A DNA stretch of 17,947 nucleotides from CAZIVE01 sp964542435 (GTDB lineage Bacteria > Bacteroidota > Bacteroidia > Bacteroidales > Tannerellaceae), in NCBI GenBank assembly GCA_964542435.1, contig CAZIVE010000052.1, forward strand, positions 1-17,947, read 5' to 3'. Shown here piece after piece: positions 6,969 through 14,668 of the stretch (positions within the stretch are counted from its first letter, which is position 1; each line of letters begins with the position of its first letter). Below the pieces are notes generated by a model. The model worked only from the letters and a program-made list of their open reading frames with translations, was not told the origin of the DNA and did no database searches. The translations under genes and the position numbers were made by a program.

Positions 6969-7571
6969 CTATCTCGAGGATTTGATCCAGTTTTGTACTT
7001 TAGTCTCGGACGCAGCCTCATTGACCGCACTTCCTTTGATCTCGAGACCACCAAGAACTTTTGCTTTCGGACAGAGCCTTCTGATATCCTGTACGCTGCT
7101 CCCCAATCCACTGCCTTCATTTGTACAGAAGGGAATGATGGTTTTGCCTGCAAAATCATATGTGGTCAAAAATGTATAGACGGCCATCGGCATCGTTCCC
7201 CACCAAATCGGATAACCGAGATAGATAACGTTGTAGTCGTTCATGTTGCTGACTTTTGATTTCAAAACCGGACGCGCGTTGGTATCTTTCTCCTGTTGCG
7301 CAACCTTTGTGGTCTCAGTGTAGTCTGCCGGATAACTTTTCACCGTTTCGATTTGGAAAATGTCACTTCCCGTAAGTGCCTGAATCTTTTTTGCAATCAC
7401 TTCCGTATTACCTACCTTCAGATCCATGATTTTCCCACCCACGTAGTTCATTCCTCTACGCGAATAATAGACTACGAGCGTTCTCCCGTTTGCCTGAGGT
7501 TCTGCTTTCAGCAATTCTGTTCCAGTTGCCAGCATGGCAGTCATCGCCAACAAAAACTTTCTTCTTTCCAT
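6969..7571 (-). CDS. Exported flavodoxin (Flavodoxin_4-like) with Tat-type signal
   Basis: A 200-aa FMN-binding flavodoxin. The N-terminus MERRKFLLAMTAMLATGTEL carries a twin-arginine pattern (RRKFL) and a hydrophobic core, then a likely cleavage region near KAEPQANG. The flavodoxin domain starts at TLVVYYSRRGMNYVGG, where the phosphate-binding loop would be, and continues with the FMN-contact block GYPIWWGTMPMAVYTFL and the late loop PFCTNEGSGLGSS, typical of this long-chain flavodoxin subgroup. Export through the Tat route would allow the protein to carry its FMN across the membrane already folded, but whether this organism has Tat is not visible here. It is a single-gene unit with a -7 box just upstream (7588-7595) and a strong terminator behind it. 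The electron partner is unknown. Confidence 0.88.
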   Translation of the reverse strand: MERRKFLLAMTAMLATGTELLKAEPQANGRTLVVYYSRRGMNYVGGKIMDLKVGNTEVIAKKIQALTGSDIFQIETVKSYPADYTETTKVAQQEKDTNARPVLKSKVSNMNDYNVIYLGYPIWWGTMPMAVYTFLTTYDFAGKTIIPFCTNEGSGLGSSVQDIRRLCPKAKVLGGLEIKGSAVNEAASETKVQNWIKSSR

Positions 7572-7587
7572 ACCGTTCCTTTTTCGG

Positions 7588-7595
7588 CAAAGATA
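7588..7595 (-). promoter_or_regulatory. Candidate -7 promoter box of the flavodoxin gene
   Basis: TATCTTTG on the minus strand fits TAnnTTTG. The expected -33 position has only AATG (7618-7615). The predicted leader to the ATG at 7571 is short, about 10 nt. Confidence 0.45.
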
Positions 7596-7670
7596 GTATT
7601 CATGCAGTTATCTACATTTATTTATATGCCTAAAAAAGAAATATATGGCATGAAAGCGAAAAGGGAATAC

Positions 7671-8983
7671 TTATTCTTCGTTGGCTATTTCGAACGGCGC
7701 GCGGACGGAAATGCCATGCTGCATCAAATTGGTCAAGTTGGGATAGACGCGAGACTTGAACGACGACCAGCTACGATTGGACATCTGCGTCCATCCGGCT
7801 TCGGTGAGAGCGAAGGCACGCGGAAAAGTCATGTAGAATACACGGTTGATGTCGAGCATCGCTTCACCCCAAAGCGTTCCCATGATACCGACAATCTGGC
7901 TCTGATCGGAAAACGTCATGCCATAACCTGGATCGAATTTGTAGCTGTCGCGGAGTGTTGTGATGGGCATTCCCCAGTTGTTGAACTCAGGTAAATCGCC
8001 TTTCAGCTGAGGATAGTCGAGATAGGCATATTCCCCAGGAGCAAGCAGCAGTTTGTTGCCGGACTTTTGGGTCAGTTTGATGCATGTGGGAGTAAGACCG
8101 GCTCTCCAGCTGACCAGTTGTACGTCTTTCGGATAGGGGAAGAGATAGTCGTCGGCTGGAGGATAGATGTTGTTTGGCTCGCACCAGAGAATAGGCGTTT
8201 TGCCAGCATCGCGAACATATTGCAGCATCTTTTCGAAGAAGGGAATCATCAGTTGAGATGCATTCGTATAACCTTTCTCTTTCATCAATGCCTGACAGCG
8301 TTCGCATTTGGCCCAGTTGTTAGCAATAGCCGCTTCGTCGCCGCCGAGATGAATGTAAGAGGATGGGAAGATGGCGCAGACCTGCGTCAGAATATCTTTA
8401 TAAACTGTGTAAACTTCGGGAACGGCAGCACAGACCATCATGTCGAACGTTTTGCCGAGAACCTTTGGAATAGTGTCGTTTGAGGTACAACCGAGTTCCG
8501 GATAGGCATGCAGGAAAGCAACCGTATGACCGGGAATGTCGAGTTCGGGGACAATCTCGATGCCTCGTTCTTCAGCATATTTAACGAGATCTTTCAGCTC
8601 GTCCTGTGTATAGAACGGACCTGTTTCTGTCAGCTTCTCACGACCTTTGATCTCTACGCGCCAGCCTTGATCATCGGTAAGATGAAGCTGGAGAACGTTG
8701 AATTTATATTTCATCATCTGATCGATGTAAAGCTTGACATCTTTCAATGGAAGAAAATGACGGGCAGGGTCGAGCATCAGGGCACGACGCTCAAAACGAG
8801 GCGAGTCTTCAATGTAAACAGGTGAGATCTCATGATGACGGGACAGATAGGAGTCGCCAAGTAGCAGTTGGTCGAAGGTCATCACACCATGAAGTACACC
8901 TTCCACGGTCGATCCACTGATTGTGACGCCTGTTGAAGTTGCATTTATGATATAGGTCTCTTTCCCCTTGATGGAGGAATCCA
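7671..8983 (-). CDS. Beta-N-acetylhexosaminidase, GH20, N-terminus lost in gap
   Basis: GH20 enzymes remove terminal GlcNAc or GalNAc from glycans such as host mucin, glycoproteins or chitin and peptidoglycan fragments. The frame is open from the gap edge: about 25 residues of the N-terminal GH20b-type domain (GVTISGSTVEGVLHGVMTF) lead into the catalytic barrel. Barrel motifs include FERRALMLDPARHF, LHLTDDQGWRVEI, VPELDIPGH and the catalytic pair in HLGGDEA (Asp and Glu near visible residues 215 and 216), then later WCEP and GTLWGEAML. About 436 residues are visible against roughly 520-550 in complete relatives. The GTG at 8906 is internal to the domain and is not the start; the probable start is the ATG at 9088-9086 beyond the gap, behind a clear promoter. 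Periplasmic or surface location is expected, but the signal peptide is not visible. Confidence 0.92.
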
Positions 8984-9083
8984 NNNNNNNNNNNNNNNNN
9001 NNNNNNNNNNNNNNNNNNNNNNNNNNNNNNNNNNNNNNNNNNNNNNNNNNNNNNNNNNNNNNNNNNNNNNNNNNNNNNNNNNN
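8984..9083. other. Assembly gap, 100 N, inside the GH20 gene
   Basis: The putative start codon at 9088 and the GH20 frame on the other side differ by 182 bases at codon level, which is not a multiple of three. About 80-110 residues of the usual N-terminal region are also missing. The true gap is therefore not 100 bases and is probably near 300. Confidence 0.95.
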
Positions 9084-9088
9084 TTCAT
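9084..9088 (-). CDS. Probable first codon of the GH20 gene, isolated by the gap
   Basis: On the minus strand ATGAA reads directly into the N run, 24 bases downstream of the -7 box at 9112-9119. Its position and the promoter make it the likely start of the hexosaminidase gene whose body is at 7671-8983. Confidence 0.6.
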
Positions 9089-9111
9089 GGCGTTAATTTT
9101 TAATTTTGTAA

Positions 9112-9143
9112 CAAAGATAATGCAAGTCGAGAGGAGAAGCAAA
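9112..9143 (-). promoter_or_regulatory. Promoter of the GH20 gene
   Basis: TTTG (9143-9140), 20 bases, TATCTTTG (9119-9112) on the minus strand is a full match to the Bacteroidetes -33/-7 consensus and the best promoter in the window. The predicted transcript start is near 9105, with a leader of about 17 nt. Confidence 0.8.
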
Positions 9144-9251
9144 GCTTGCTTTGGTTATTCCGAGACGCAGCTTATCTTCGTTATTTCATAGCAAAAGTAA
9201 GGAAAAGTCGTCAGAGTCTGATTCGTAACAGGTGAAATATGCAGCTTTCTC

Positions 9252-10418
9252 TCATGCCTGTTGTCTCTCTGCAAAGATAACGCTGGTGATGGAAAGCAGT
9301 GAGAATATGAGGAAAATGACGCCTGTTGTGATCATGATATTTCCGATTCCTACCAACGGTGATACAATGCCTCCGACAGCAAAAGCCAGTGCTCCTAGAA
9401 GTGCTGATGCGGTTCCTTTGTTCTTTAGTTCTGCATTGAGAGCCTGTGCAGCAGCAGCGGGCAGCGTGATTCCGAGGAATGTGAGCAGCAGGAAGAAGCA
9501 AACTTCGATAATATACACAGAGGCATTCATCATCATGGCTGTCATGGTGACGATGGAAAGAATCAGTGCCGCAAGAGTCCCGAATCGGACTGCAATCTTG
9601 GACGTACGAAACTGCGTGGACAGAGCCGATCCCAGTCCGATGCCTATGGCATTGAATCCGAAGCAGATGCCATAAAGGAAGGAAGAAAGGCCATAATGCG
9701 TCTGCAGGATAAACGGCGAAGCAGAGATATAGGAGAAGAGAATTCCCATGATGAATGCTTGCTGCAAAATGTAGAAGATGCAGGTCTTGTTGCGTACGAC
9801 CGTTCCGAAGTTTGAGTAGGCTTTGAAGATGGAGCCTGTGTTGCGCTTCTCTTTGGCCAGCGATTCGTGAAAGAGATAGCTCAACAGCAGGATAACAGCT
9901 CCGACGCCGAGTAAGGCCTCGAAGATGCCGCGCCAGTTGGTGAAGTTGAGAATGGCCGCTCCAATGATAGGCGCACAGACCGGCGCCACGCCGTTGACCG
10001 CTGCAATGATGGCAAGGAATTTGGCCAGTTCGCGACCGCTGTATAAATCGGCGGAGATGGAGCGGGAGAGAACAATGCCGCCGGCACCTGCCAAACCTTG
10101 TATGAAACGGATGGCATTGAAAACATAGATGTTGGGAGCGAAGATTACCGCTAAAGTGGAAAGCAGGAAAAGCCACATCGAAATGAGCAGCAACTGACGC
10201 CGCCCGAACTTATCGCTCAACGGACCGACGACCAGTTGTCCCACGGCAAGCCCAAGCATACTGGTGGTAAGTCCTAATTGTACCAAAGAAGTCGTTGTGC
10301 CAAAATTGTCCTGCATCTCCGGCAGGCTAGGCAGATACATGTCCGTGACGAACGGACCGAAAGCAGACAAAAGTCCGAGTGTGATGATCAGCAGTACCCT
10401 GTTGTTTCCATTATTCAT
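9252..10418 (-). CDS. MFS multidrug exporter, Bcr/CflA family
   Basis: Inner-membrane proton-coupled efflux transporter of the Bcr/CflA subgroup (12 transmembrane, DHA1-type), 388 aa. Family landmarks are visible: FVTDMYLPSLPEMQDNFG after the first helix, the MFS loop GPLSDKFGRRQLLL between helices 2 and 3, RFIQGLAGAGGIVLSRSIS in helix 4 and GVAPVCAPIIGAAI in helix 5, the antiporter-like motif. Likely substrates of the family include bicyclomycin, chloramphenicol and related drugs; the actual substrate here is unknown. The ATG at 10418 is chosen over the in-frame TTG at 10442 because the TTG lies within the -7 promoter box (10440-10447). It is transcribed alone, with a promoter of its own between it and the aldo/keto reductase gene upstream. 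Confidence 0.92.
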   Translation of the reverse strand: MNNGNNRVLLIITLGLLSAFGPFVTDMYLPSLPEMQDNFGTTTSLVQLGLTTSMLGLAVGQLVVGPLSDKFGRRQLLLISMWLFLLSTLAVIFAPNIYVFNAIRFIQGLAGAGGIVLSRSISADLYSGRELAKFLAIIAAVNGVAPVCAPIIGAAILNFTNWRGIFEALLGVGAVILLLSYLFHESLAKEKRNTGSIFKAYSNFGTVVRNKTCIFYILQQAFIMGILFSYISASPFILQTHYGLSSFLYGICFGFNAIGIGLGSALSTQFRTSKIAVRFGTLAALILSIVTMTAMMMNASVYIIEVCFFLLLTFLGITLPAAAAQALNAELKNKGTASALLGALAFAVGGIVSPLVGIGNIMITTGVIFLIFSLLSITSVIFAERQQA

Positions 10419-10439
10419 ACATTGATCTGAATTGATACG

Positions 10440-10447
10440 CAAAAGTA
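10440..10447 (-). promoter_or_regulatory. -7 promoter box of the MFS exporter gene
   Basis: TACTTTTG on the minus strand matches TAnnTTTG. No convincing TTTG lies at the -33 position. The leader to the ATG at 10418 would be about 15 nt. Confidence 0.5.
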
Positions 10448-10548
10448 CGGAAAAAACGGTTCGGATGTGATCAGCCTCGACCTGTCCAATTGCTCTCGGA
10501 GGTCTCGAAAGACGATTTTGCCTTTCGCTTCAACTAAAAACAGTGAAG

Positions 10549-11697
10549 TCAATAACCAAATACTTCGGCCGCATGCTTCATGTTGTCGATGATCTTCACC
10601 TTGAACGGACAGCGCGTTTCACAGGCTCCGCAGGCCACACATTCTGATGCGTGTGCCTTGAGAGACTTGTAATGTTCGCGTACCGTTTCGGGAATCATAC
10701 CTTGGGCGATAGTGAGATTCAGAAACTTCGTTACGGCTGCCACGTCTATTCCTGAAGGACAAGGCGCGCAATGACCGCAATACATGCAGTGACCTTCGAA
10801 GGTGAAACGTTTCATTCCGGAGAGCGCCGTGGCATAGTCTTTTTCTTCATCGGTTGCATCGCAATAGGCGAGTGCGGCATTCCATTGCTCGATGGTCTTA
10901 CAGCCGAGCATCACAGCAGCCACAGCCGGACGTGTCAGCGCATAATGGATGCATTGTACAGGTGTGAAGGCTTTTCCAAAAGGTGACATCTTCTCATCCA
11001 GAATATCACCACCTCCATACGTTTTCATTACATCGATACCGACACCTTTGCTTTCACACAGCTCATAAAAGGCCTTGCGCTCTGTATCCTGATTGCGCAA
11101 ATCGTGGTCGTAGTTCTCGTCAGCCCAGAGATCTTCCACGTTTTCAGTGGCCGGTTGCATGTCATAGCAGGGATTGATAGAAAAGAGTACCACCTCAATC
11201 AAGCCTGATTTTACAGCAGCTGTCGCCACTTCGGGATTGTGGCTGCTCAGTCCGATGTGAAGGATTTTCCCCTCCTCTTTCAACTGTTGGGCAAATTCGA
11301 TGATCGGTCCGTTGATGATTTTGTTCCAATCCTCCATGCTGTCGGAATAGTGGATCATGCCTACGTCTATATAATCTGTGCCGATCTCTCTGAGCATCGT
11401 TTCGAAGCCGGGCTTTACCAGTTTTATGTTGCGAGACCGTGTATATTGTCCGTTGCGGAAAAGGGAGCAGAGATGGCTTTGCAGAACCATCTTGTCTCGA
11501 CGGTTGCTGATGGCCGCTCCTACATCGTGACGCATGGCCGGTTCCGGACTGTACATATCCATGAAGTTGACGCCTCGGTCAAAGAGATAGTCGAGATCGT
11601 TCTTCACTTCAGCTTCGTTTTTGCCGATAAATCCTTCGCAGCCCATGGAGATGACGCTCACCTTCAGACCTGTATTTCCCAAATTGCGGTATTCCAT
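10549..11697 (-). CDS. Aldo/keto reductase with C-terminal 2[4Fe-4S] ferredoxin-like domain
   Basis: A cytoplasmic oxidoreductase of 382 aa. The N-terminal AKR barrel shows the opening MEYRNLGNTGLKVSVISMGC, the catalytic-tyrosine region NFMDMYS (Y49), a lysine in RRDKMVLQSH and a histidine in DVGMIHYSD near residue 116. The C-terminal 80 residues add two ferredoxin-like cysteine sets: C304, C307, C310, C313 followed by proline, and C353, C356, C359, C363 followed by proline. This fusion is a known AKR subgroup common in anaerobes, where the clusters presumably pass electrons to or from the barrel. The substrate is unknown. It has its own promoter (11722-11752) and runs divergently from the methyltransferase-like gene; the MFS gene downstream has a separate promoter. 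Confidence 0.93.
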   Translation of the reverse strand: MEYRNLGNTGLKVSVISMGCEGFIGKNEAEVKNDLDYLFDRGVNFMDMYSPEPAMRHDVGAAISNRRDKMVLQSHLCSLFRNGQYTRSRNIKLVKPGFETMLREIGTDYIDVGMIHYSDSMEDWNKIINGPIIEFAQQLKEEGKILHIGLSSHNPEVATAAVKSGLIEVVLFSINPCYDMQPATENVEDLWADENYDHDLRNQDTERKAFYELCESKGVGIDVMKTYGGGDILDEKMSPFGKAFTPVQCIHYALTRPAVAAVMLGCKTIEQWNAALAYCDATDEEKDYATALSGMKRFTFEGHCMYCGHCAPCPSGIDVAAVTKFLNLTIAQGMIPETVREHYKSLKAHASECVACGACETRCPFKVKIIDNMKHAAEVFGY

Positions 11698-11721
11698 TAT
11701 TACTTCTTTTTTTGAATGCTA

Positions 11722-11752
11722 CAAAGTTAATCCTTCATTTATCATTCTCAAT
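11722..11752 (-). promoter_or_regulatory. Promoter of the aldo/keto reductase gene
   Basis: ATTG (11752-11749), 19 bases, TAACTTTG (11729-11722) on the minus strand fits the Bacteroidetes consensus. The leader is about 18 nt. Confidence 0.65.
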
Positions 11753-11877
11753 GATAAAATCTACGGAAATAAATACCCTTTTTACCTGTCGTTTTTTCCC
11801 TGACTCTGTTCTAAAACGCATTCACAACTAATTCGTCCTCTCAATTTGTAACAAGACTTCAATATCCTTCATGGATT

Positions 11878-11907
11878 CTTGTGCTACGGTGTTTTTTACT
11901 ATATTTG
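11878..11907 (+). promoter_or_regulatory. Promoter of the methyltransferase-like gene
   Basis: CTTG (11878-11881), 18 bases, TATATTTG (11900-11907). The -7 box is perfect and the spacing is one base shorter than usual. The transcript would start near 11915, with a leader of about 65 nt to the ATG at 11981. Confidence 0.58.
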
Positions 11908-11980
11908 CTGAGTCGATTATAAAGCTTAATCTTATGACATCTCTCCTTATTATGGATAGTTTTTTTAGTTTCCGCAGTTT

Positions 11981-12976
11981 ATGAAATTCGAAGAGGAAGA
12001 AGAATGTAGAACTTTGTCGATGACGCGCACCCGCAATAATCGTGTAAGCTGGCTCATTCATGATTATCTGGAAGACAATCCGCATGTATTATTTGCGGAG
12101 CAGTTGAAGAGCATGGAGATTCCAGCGGCTGAAGGTGTGTCGCTCTTTCGTATGTTCTTCATCAACTACTGCAAAGAACTGGATGAGGAAAATGGACAAG
12201 AAGATTCCGTGACAGACTATCTGGAAGCCTCTCTCCGCGTTCTTGATCCGCGAATCTATGCTTCCGATCCCTATTATATAAATATTCGGATTCCGCATGC
12301 AAAAGAGGGTCACTGGGAACTTTACACGGAATCGTATCAGCCTTTTGAAGCATTCGTCTGTGATGATATCCGCCTGGATGATGATTTCCGTGAGACGCCT
12401 CAGGTGGGCTTCTTTACGGAGCCATTTTCGTTTCCTGCGGTGAAGGAGAGTGATCATGAATGGATGTCAGTGAAGCCTAACGAGGTGGAGACGATGCGTT
12501 CTGCGATTGCAGCTGCCGAAGGAGAAGTATTGGCTTTTGGTTTGGGACTTGGCTATTTCGCCTATATGGCTTCACTGAAAGATGCTGTCAGCAGTGTCAC
12601 AATCGTGGAGCGCGACAAGGCGGTGATTGATCTGTTCCAGGAATATATCCTCCCGCAGTTTTCAACGAAAAGAAAGATTCGAATCCTTCATGCAGATGCT
12701 TTCGACGTGGCCAAAGACCTGGCGATGTACGGAACGTTTCGCTTTGCCTTTGTGGATCTCTGGCATGATGTCTCGGATGGCCTTCCGCTCTATCTCCGTA
12801 TGAAGAAGCTGGAAAAACTGTCTTCCAGCACACAGTTCAGTTATTGGGTTGAAGAGTCGTTGCTCTCGGCGCTGCGCTGGAAGGTGTTCAACGCGGTACT
12901 GGCGCATGCCGATTCTTACGATCAGATTATCCGTGAACTCAGTGACAGCAATCTGAAGCGTTTTGCCACGAGATAA
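11981..12976 (+). CDS. SAM-dependent methyltransferase-fold (spermidine synthase-like) protein of unknown function
   Basis: A soluble protein of 331 aa. The C-terminal half has a Rossmann methyltransferase pattern: motif I VLAFGLGLGYFAY (about 183-195), an acidic residue after strand 2 in VTIVERDKAV (E210), a motif II-like ILHADAF (235-241) and strand 4 FAFVDLWHD (255-263). The spacing resembles the spermidine synthase branch. The N-terminal 170 residues, rich in acidic and aromatic residues, match no domain I recognise. No substrate-specific motif is visible. The start is uncertain: ATG 11981 gives an acidic MKFEEEEEC tail, and ATG 12020 (MTRTRNN) is an alternative. The gene has its own promoter, and the AraC gene following has another, so it is probably monocistronic. 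Confidence 0.65.
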   Translation: MKFEEEEECRTLSMTRTRNNRVSWLIHDYLEDNPHVLFAEQLKSMEIPAAEGVSLFRMFFINYCKELDEENGQEDSVTDYLEASLRVLDPRIYASDPYYINIRIPHAKEGHWELYTESYQPFEAFVCDDIRLDDDFRETPQVGFFTEPFSFPAVKESDHEWMSVKPNEVETMRSAIAAAEGEVLAFGLGLGYFAYMASLKDAVSSVTIVERDKAVIDLFQEYILPQFSTKRKIRILHADAFDVAKDLAMYGTFRFAFVDLWHDVSDGLPLYLRMKKLEKLSSSTQFSYWVEESLLSALRWKVFNAVLAHADSYDQIIRELSDSNLKRFATR

Positions 12977-13007
12977 TACATTTTACGGTAATGATGACCA
13001 TTATTAC

Positions 13008-13048
13008 TGATTCGGGAATCACGGCGTTGCAGTGAATGATGGAATCAC
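13008..13048 (+). promoter_or_regulatory. Candidate operator of the AraC gene
   Basis: A perfect palindrome TGATTC-GG-GAATCA (13008-13021) ends 4 bp before the -33 box. The octamer GGAATCAC that forms its right arm (13015-13022) recurs at 13041-13048, between the -33 and -7 boxes. The placement suggests autoregulation, which is inference. Confidence 0.4.
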
Positions 13049-13056
13049 TATTTTTG
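13026..13056 (+). promoter_or_regulatory. Promoter of the AraC gene
   Basis: GTTG (13026-13029), 19 bases, TATTTTTG (13049-13056). A transcript starting near 13063 excludes the upstream in-frame ATG at 13032 and supports the ATG at 13074. Confidence 0.65.
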
Positions 13057-13073
13057 CTCAAAAAAAGAAAAAC

Positions 13074-13970
13074 ATGGAACAAATTGTAAAGTTGGATACC
13101 GTTGGACAGTACAACGAGTACATGGGCGTGGAGACTTTCCATCCATTGGTAAATGTAGTGGATCTTTCGAAGGTGAAGCCAATGGCTTTCCATCGTCATC
13201 TCTTCGGATTTTATACGATATTCTTGAAAGACGTGAAGTGCGGCAATCTGATTTACGGTTGTCATACCTACGATTATCAGGAGGGAACGCTTGTCTTTAT
13301 CGCTCCCGGGCAGGTAAGCGGTGTGGAGACAAAAGGCGAAAAGATACAGCCCAAAGGTTACGCTTTGGTTTTCCATCCTGATTTGCTTTACGGCACATCG
13401 CTCGGAAAGACGATCCGTTCCTACAATTTCTTCTCCTATGAGGTCAGCGAAGCTTTGCACATGTCAGAGCAGGAGCGGAAAGTCATCATCGAATGTCTGA
13501 ACAACATCAGCTACGAACTTCAGCACGCCGTTGACAAACACAGCAAGACGCTGATCGTACGTTATATCGAACTTTTCCTCGACTACTGCACGCGCTTCTA
13601 CGATCGCCAGTTCATCACGCGTGAACATGTCAATCAGGATATTCTCGTCCGTTTCGAGAAGCTGGTGGAAGACTATTTCAATTCCGATAAGCCGCAGTCC
13701 ATCGGTTTCCCGACTGTCAGCTACTGCGCGGATCAGTTCAATCTCTCACCCAATTACTTTGGAGACATGATCAAAAAAGAGATTGGCAAGACGGCTCAGG
13801 AATATATCCAGAACAAGATGATGGATGTGGCACGTGAAAAGTTGACAGGAACAGACAAGCCCATCAACGAGATCGCCTATGAGCTGGGATTCAAGTATCC
13901 ACAGCATTTCAGCCGTATGTTCAGCAAGCAGGAAGGTATTTCGCCGAATGTCTATCGTTCGATGAATTAA
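13074..13970 (+). CDS. AraC-family transcriptional regulator
   Basis: A DNA-binding regulator of 298 aa. The N-terminal part (MEQIVKLDTVGQYNEYMG, then HPLVNVVDLSKVKP) is the cupin-like sensor half seen in many Bacteroidales AraC proteins. The C-terminal 100 residues hold two helix-turn-helix units: the first around VSYCADQFNLSPNYFGDMIK, the second with the AraC signature PINEIAYELGFKYPQHFSRM and the closing GISPNVYR. The ATG at 13074 is preferred over 13032 because the latter lies within the promoter. Immediately downstream, in the same direction, are a nitroreductase, an iron-sulfur flavoprotein and a second nitroreductase, the most likely regulated genes; similar AraC genes often sit beside redox enzymes in this phylum. 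The effector is unknown. Confidence 0.92.
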   Translation: MEQIVKLDTVGQYNEYMGVETFHPLVNVVDLSKVKPMAFHRHLFGFYTIFLKDVKCGNLIYGCHTYDYQEGTLVFIAPGQVSGVETKGEKIQPKGYALVFHPDLLYGTSLGKTIRSYNFFSYEVSEALHMSEQERKVIIECLNNISYELQHAVDKHSKTLIVRYIELFLDYCTRFYDRQFITREHVNQDILVRFEKLVEDYFNSDKPQSIGFPTVSYCADQFNLSPNYFGDMIKKEIGKTAQEYIQNKMMDVAREKLTGTDKPINEIAYELGFKYPQHFSRMFSKQEGISPNVYRSMN

Positions 13971-14004
13971 CATTTCTATCGCAACAACAGAACTTTTTTT
14001 CTTG

Positions 14005-14012
14005 TTCCTTTG
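14005..14012 (+). promoter_or_regulatory. Weak -7-like box before the first nitroreductase gene
   Basis: TTCCTTTG differs from TAnnTTTG at one position and has no clear -33 partner. It lies 34 bases before the ATG at 14047. If real, its weakness would fit a promoter that needs an activator such as the adjacent AraC protein. Confidence 0.3.
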
Positions 14013-14046
14013 CAGAAACACTCACTTCAATCAATAAATCAAATTT

Positions 14047-14649
14047 ATGACAAACAGTATTAAAGAAGCGCTTCTCCAGAGAAGAACAAATTATGCTTTA
14101 TCCAACGGTTCACCCATTTCCGACGAAGACATCGAAGAAATTGTCAAGACAGCTGTCTTGCATGTCCCGTCCGCATTCAATTCTCAGTCCACACGCATTG
14201 TATTGCTATTGGGTGAGAATCATCGCAAACTGTGGGAGATTACCAAGGACATCCTGCGTAAGATTGTCCCTGCTGCAGCCTTCGCTCAGACAGAAGCGAA
14301 GATAAATGGAGCGTTCGAAAGCGGTCATGGCACGATTCTTTACTACGAGGATCAGGCTGTCGTTCGTGGTTTGCAGGCCCAGTTCGCTGCTTACAAGGAC
14401 AATTTTCCGATCTGGTCGCAGCATACTTCAGCCATGCATCAGTTCGCTATCTGGACCATGCTGACAGACGCCGGATTCGGAGTCAATCTGCAGCATTACA
14501 ATCCGCTGATCGACGAAGAGGTTGCCAAGGCTTTTGACATAAATTCCGACTGGAAGCTGATCGCGGAGATGCCTTTCGGCGTGGCTCTGCAAGGACCGGG
14601 CGAGAAACAGTTCGCACCAGTTGAAGATCGACTGAAGGTATTTAAATGA
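14047..14649 (+). CDS. Nitroreductase-family flavoprotein (Frm2/HBN1-like branch)
   Basis: A 200-aa FMN-dependent NAD(P)H oxidoreductase of the nitroreductase superfamily. The FMN-binding start LLQRRTNYALSNG, the block HVPSAFNSQSTRIVLLLG and the C-terminal LIAEMPFGVALQGPGEKQ are characteristic of the short branch that includes yeast Frm2/Hbn1 and bacterial 'fatty acid repression mutant' proteins. Length is normal and the gene appears intact. Physiological substrates of this branch are poorly defined; quinone or nitro compounds are reduced in vitro by relatives. It opens a three-gene run: 19 bases separate it from the iron-sulfur flavoprotein gene, which is followed after 3 bases by another nitroreductase gene, so one transcript is likely. 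It lies 76 bases after the AraC gene. Confidence 0.9.
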   Translation: MTNSIKEALLQRRTNYALSNGSPISDEDIEEIVKTAVLHVPSAFNSQSTRIVLLLGENHRKLWEITKDILRKIVPAAAFAQTEAKINGAFESGHGTILYYEDQAVVRGLQAQFAAYKDNFPIWSQHTSAMHQFAIWTMLTDAGFGVNLQHYNPLIDEEVAKAFDINSDWKLIAEMPFGVALQGPGEKQFAPVEDRLKVFK

Positions 14650-14668
14650 AATCATAAAAGAGACAGAT

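Noticed and set aside
7296..7994. Plus-strand open frame of about 232 codons
   Set aside because: It spans the antisense of the flavodoxin and GH20 genes and shows no family resemblance.
8906..8908. GTG as the start of the GH20 gene
   Set aside because: In-frame residues upstream continue the GH20b domain to the gap edge, so the GTG is an internal valine.
10419..10442. TTG start giving eight extra residues to the MFS exporter
   Set aside because: The TTG is part of the TACTTTTG promoter box and would be at or before the transcript start.
10506..10527. CGAAAG-N10-CTTTCG hairpin after the aldo/keto reductase gene
   Set aside because: It is in the right place for a terminator of the minus-strand gene, but no T-run follows on that strand and the stem is only six pairs.
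13032..13073. Upstream ATG giving 14 extra residues to the AraC protein
   Set aside because: It lies between the -33 and -7 boxes, and family members start at the equivalent of MEQIVKLDTV.
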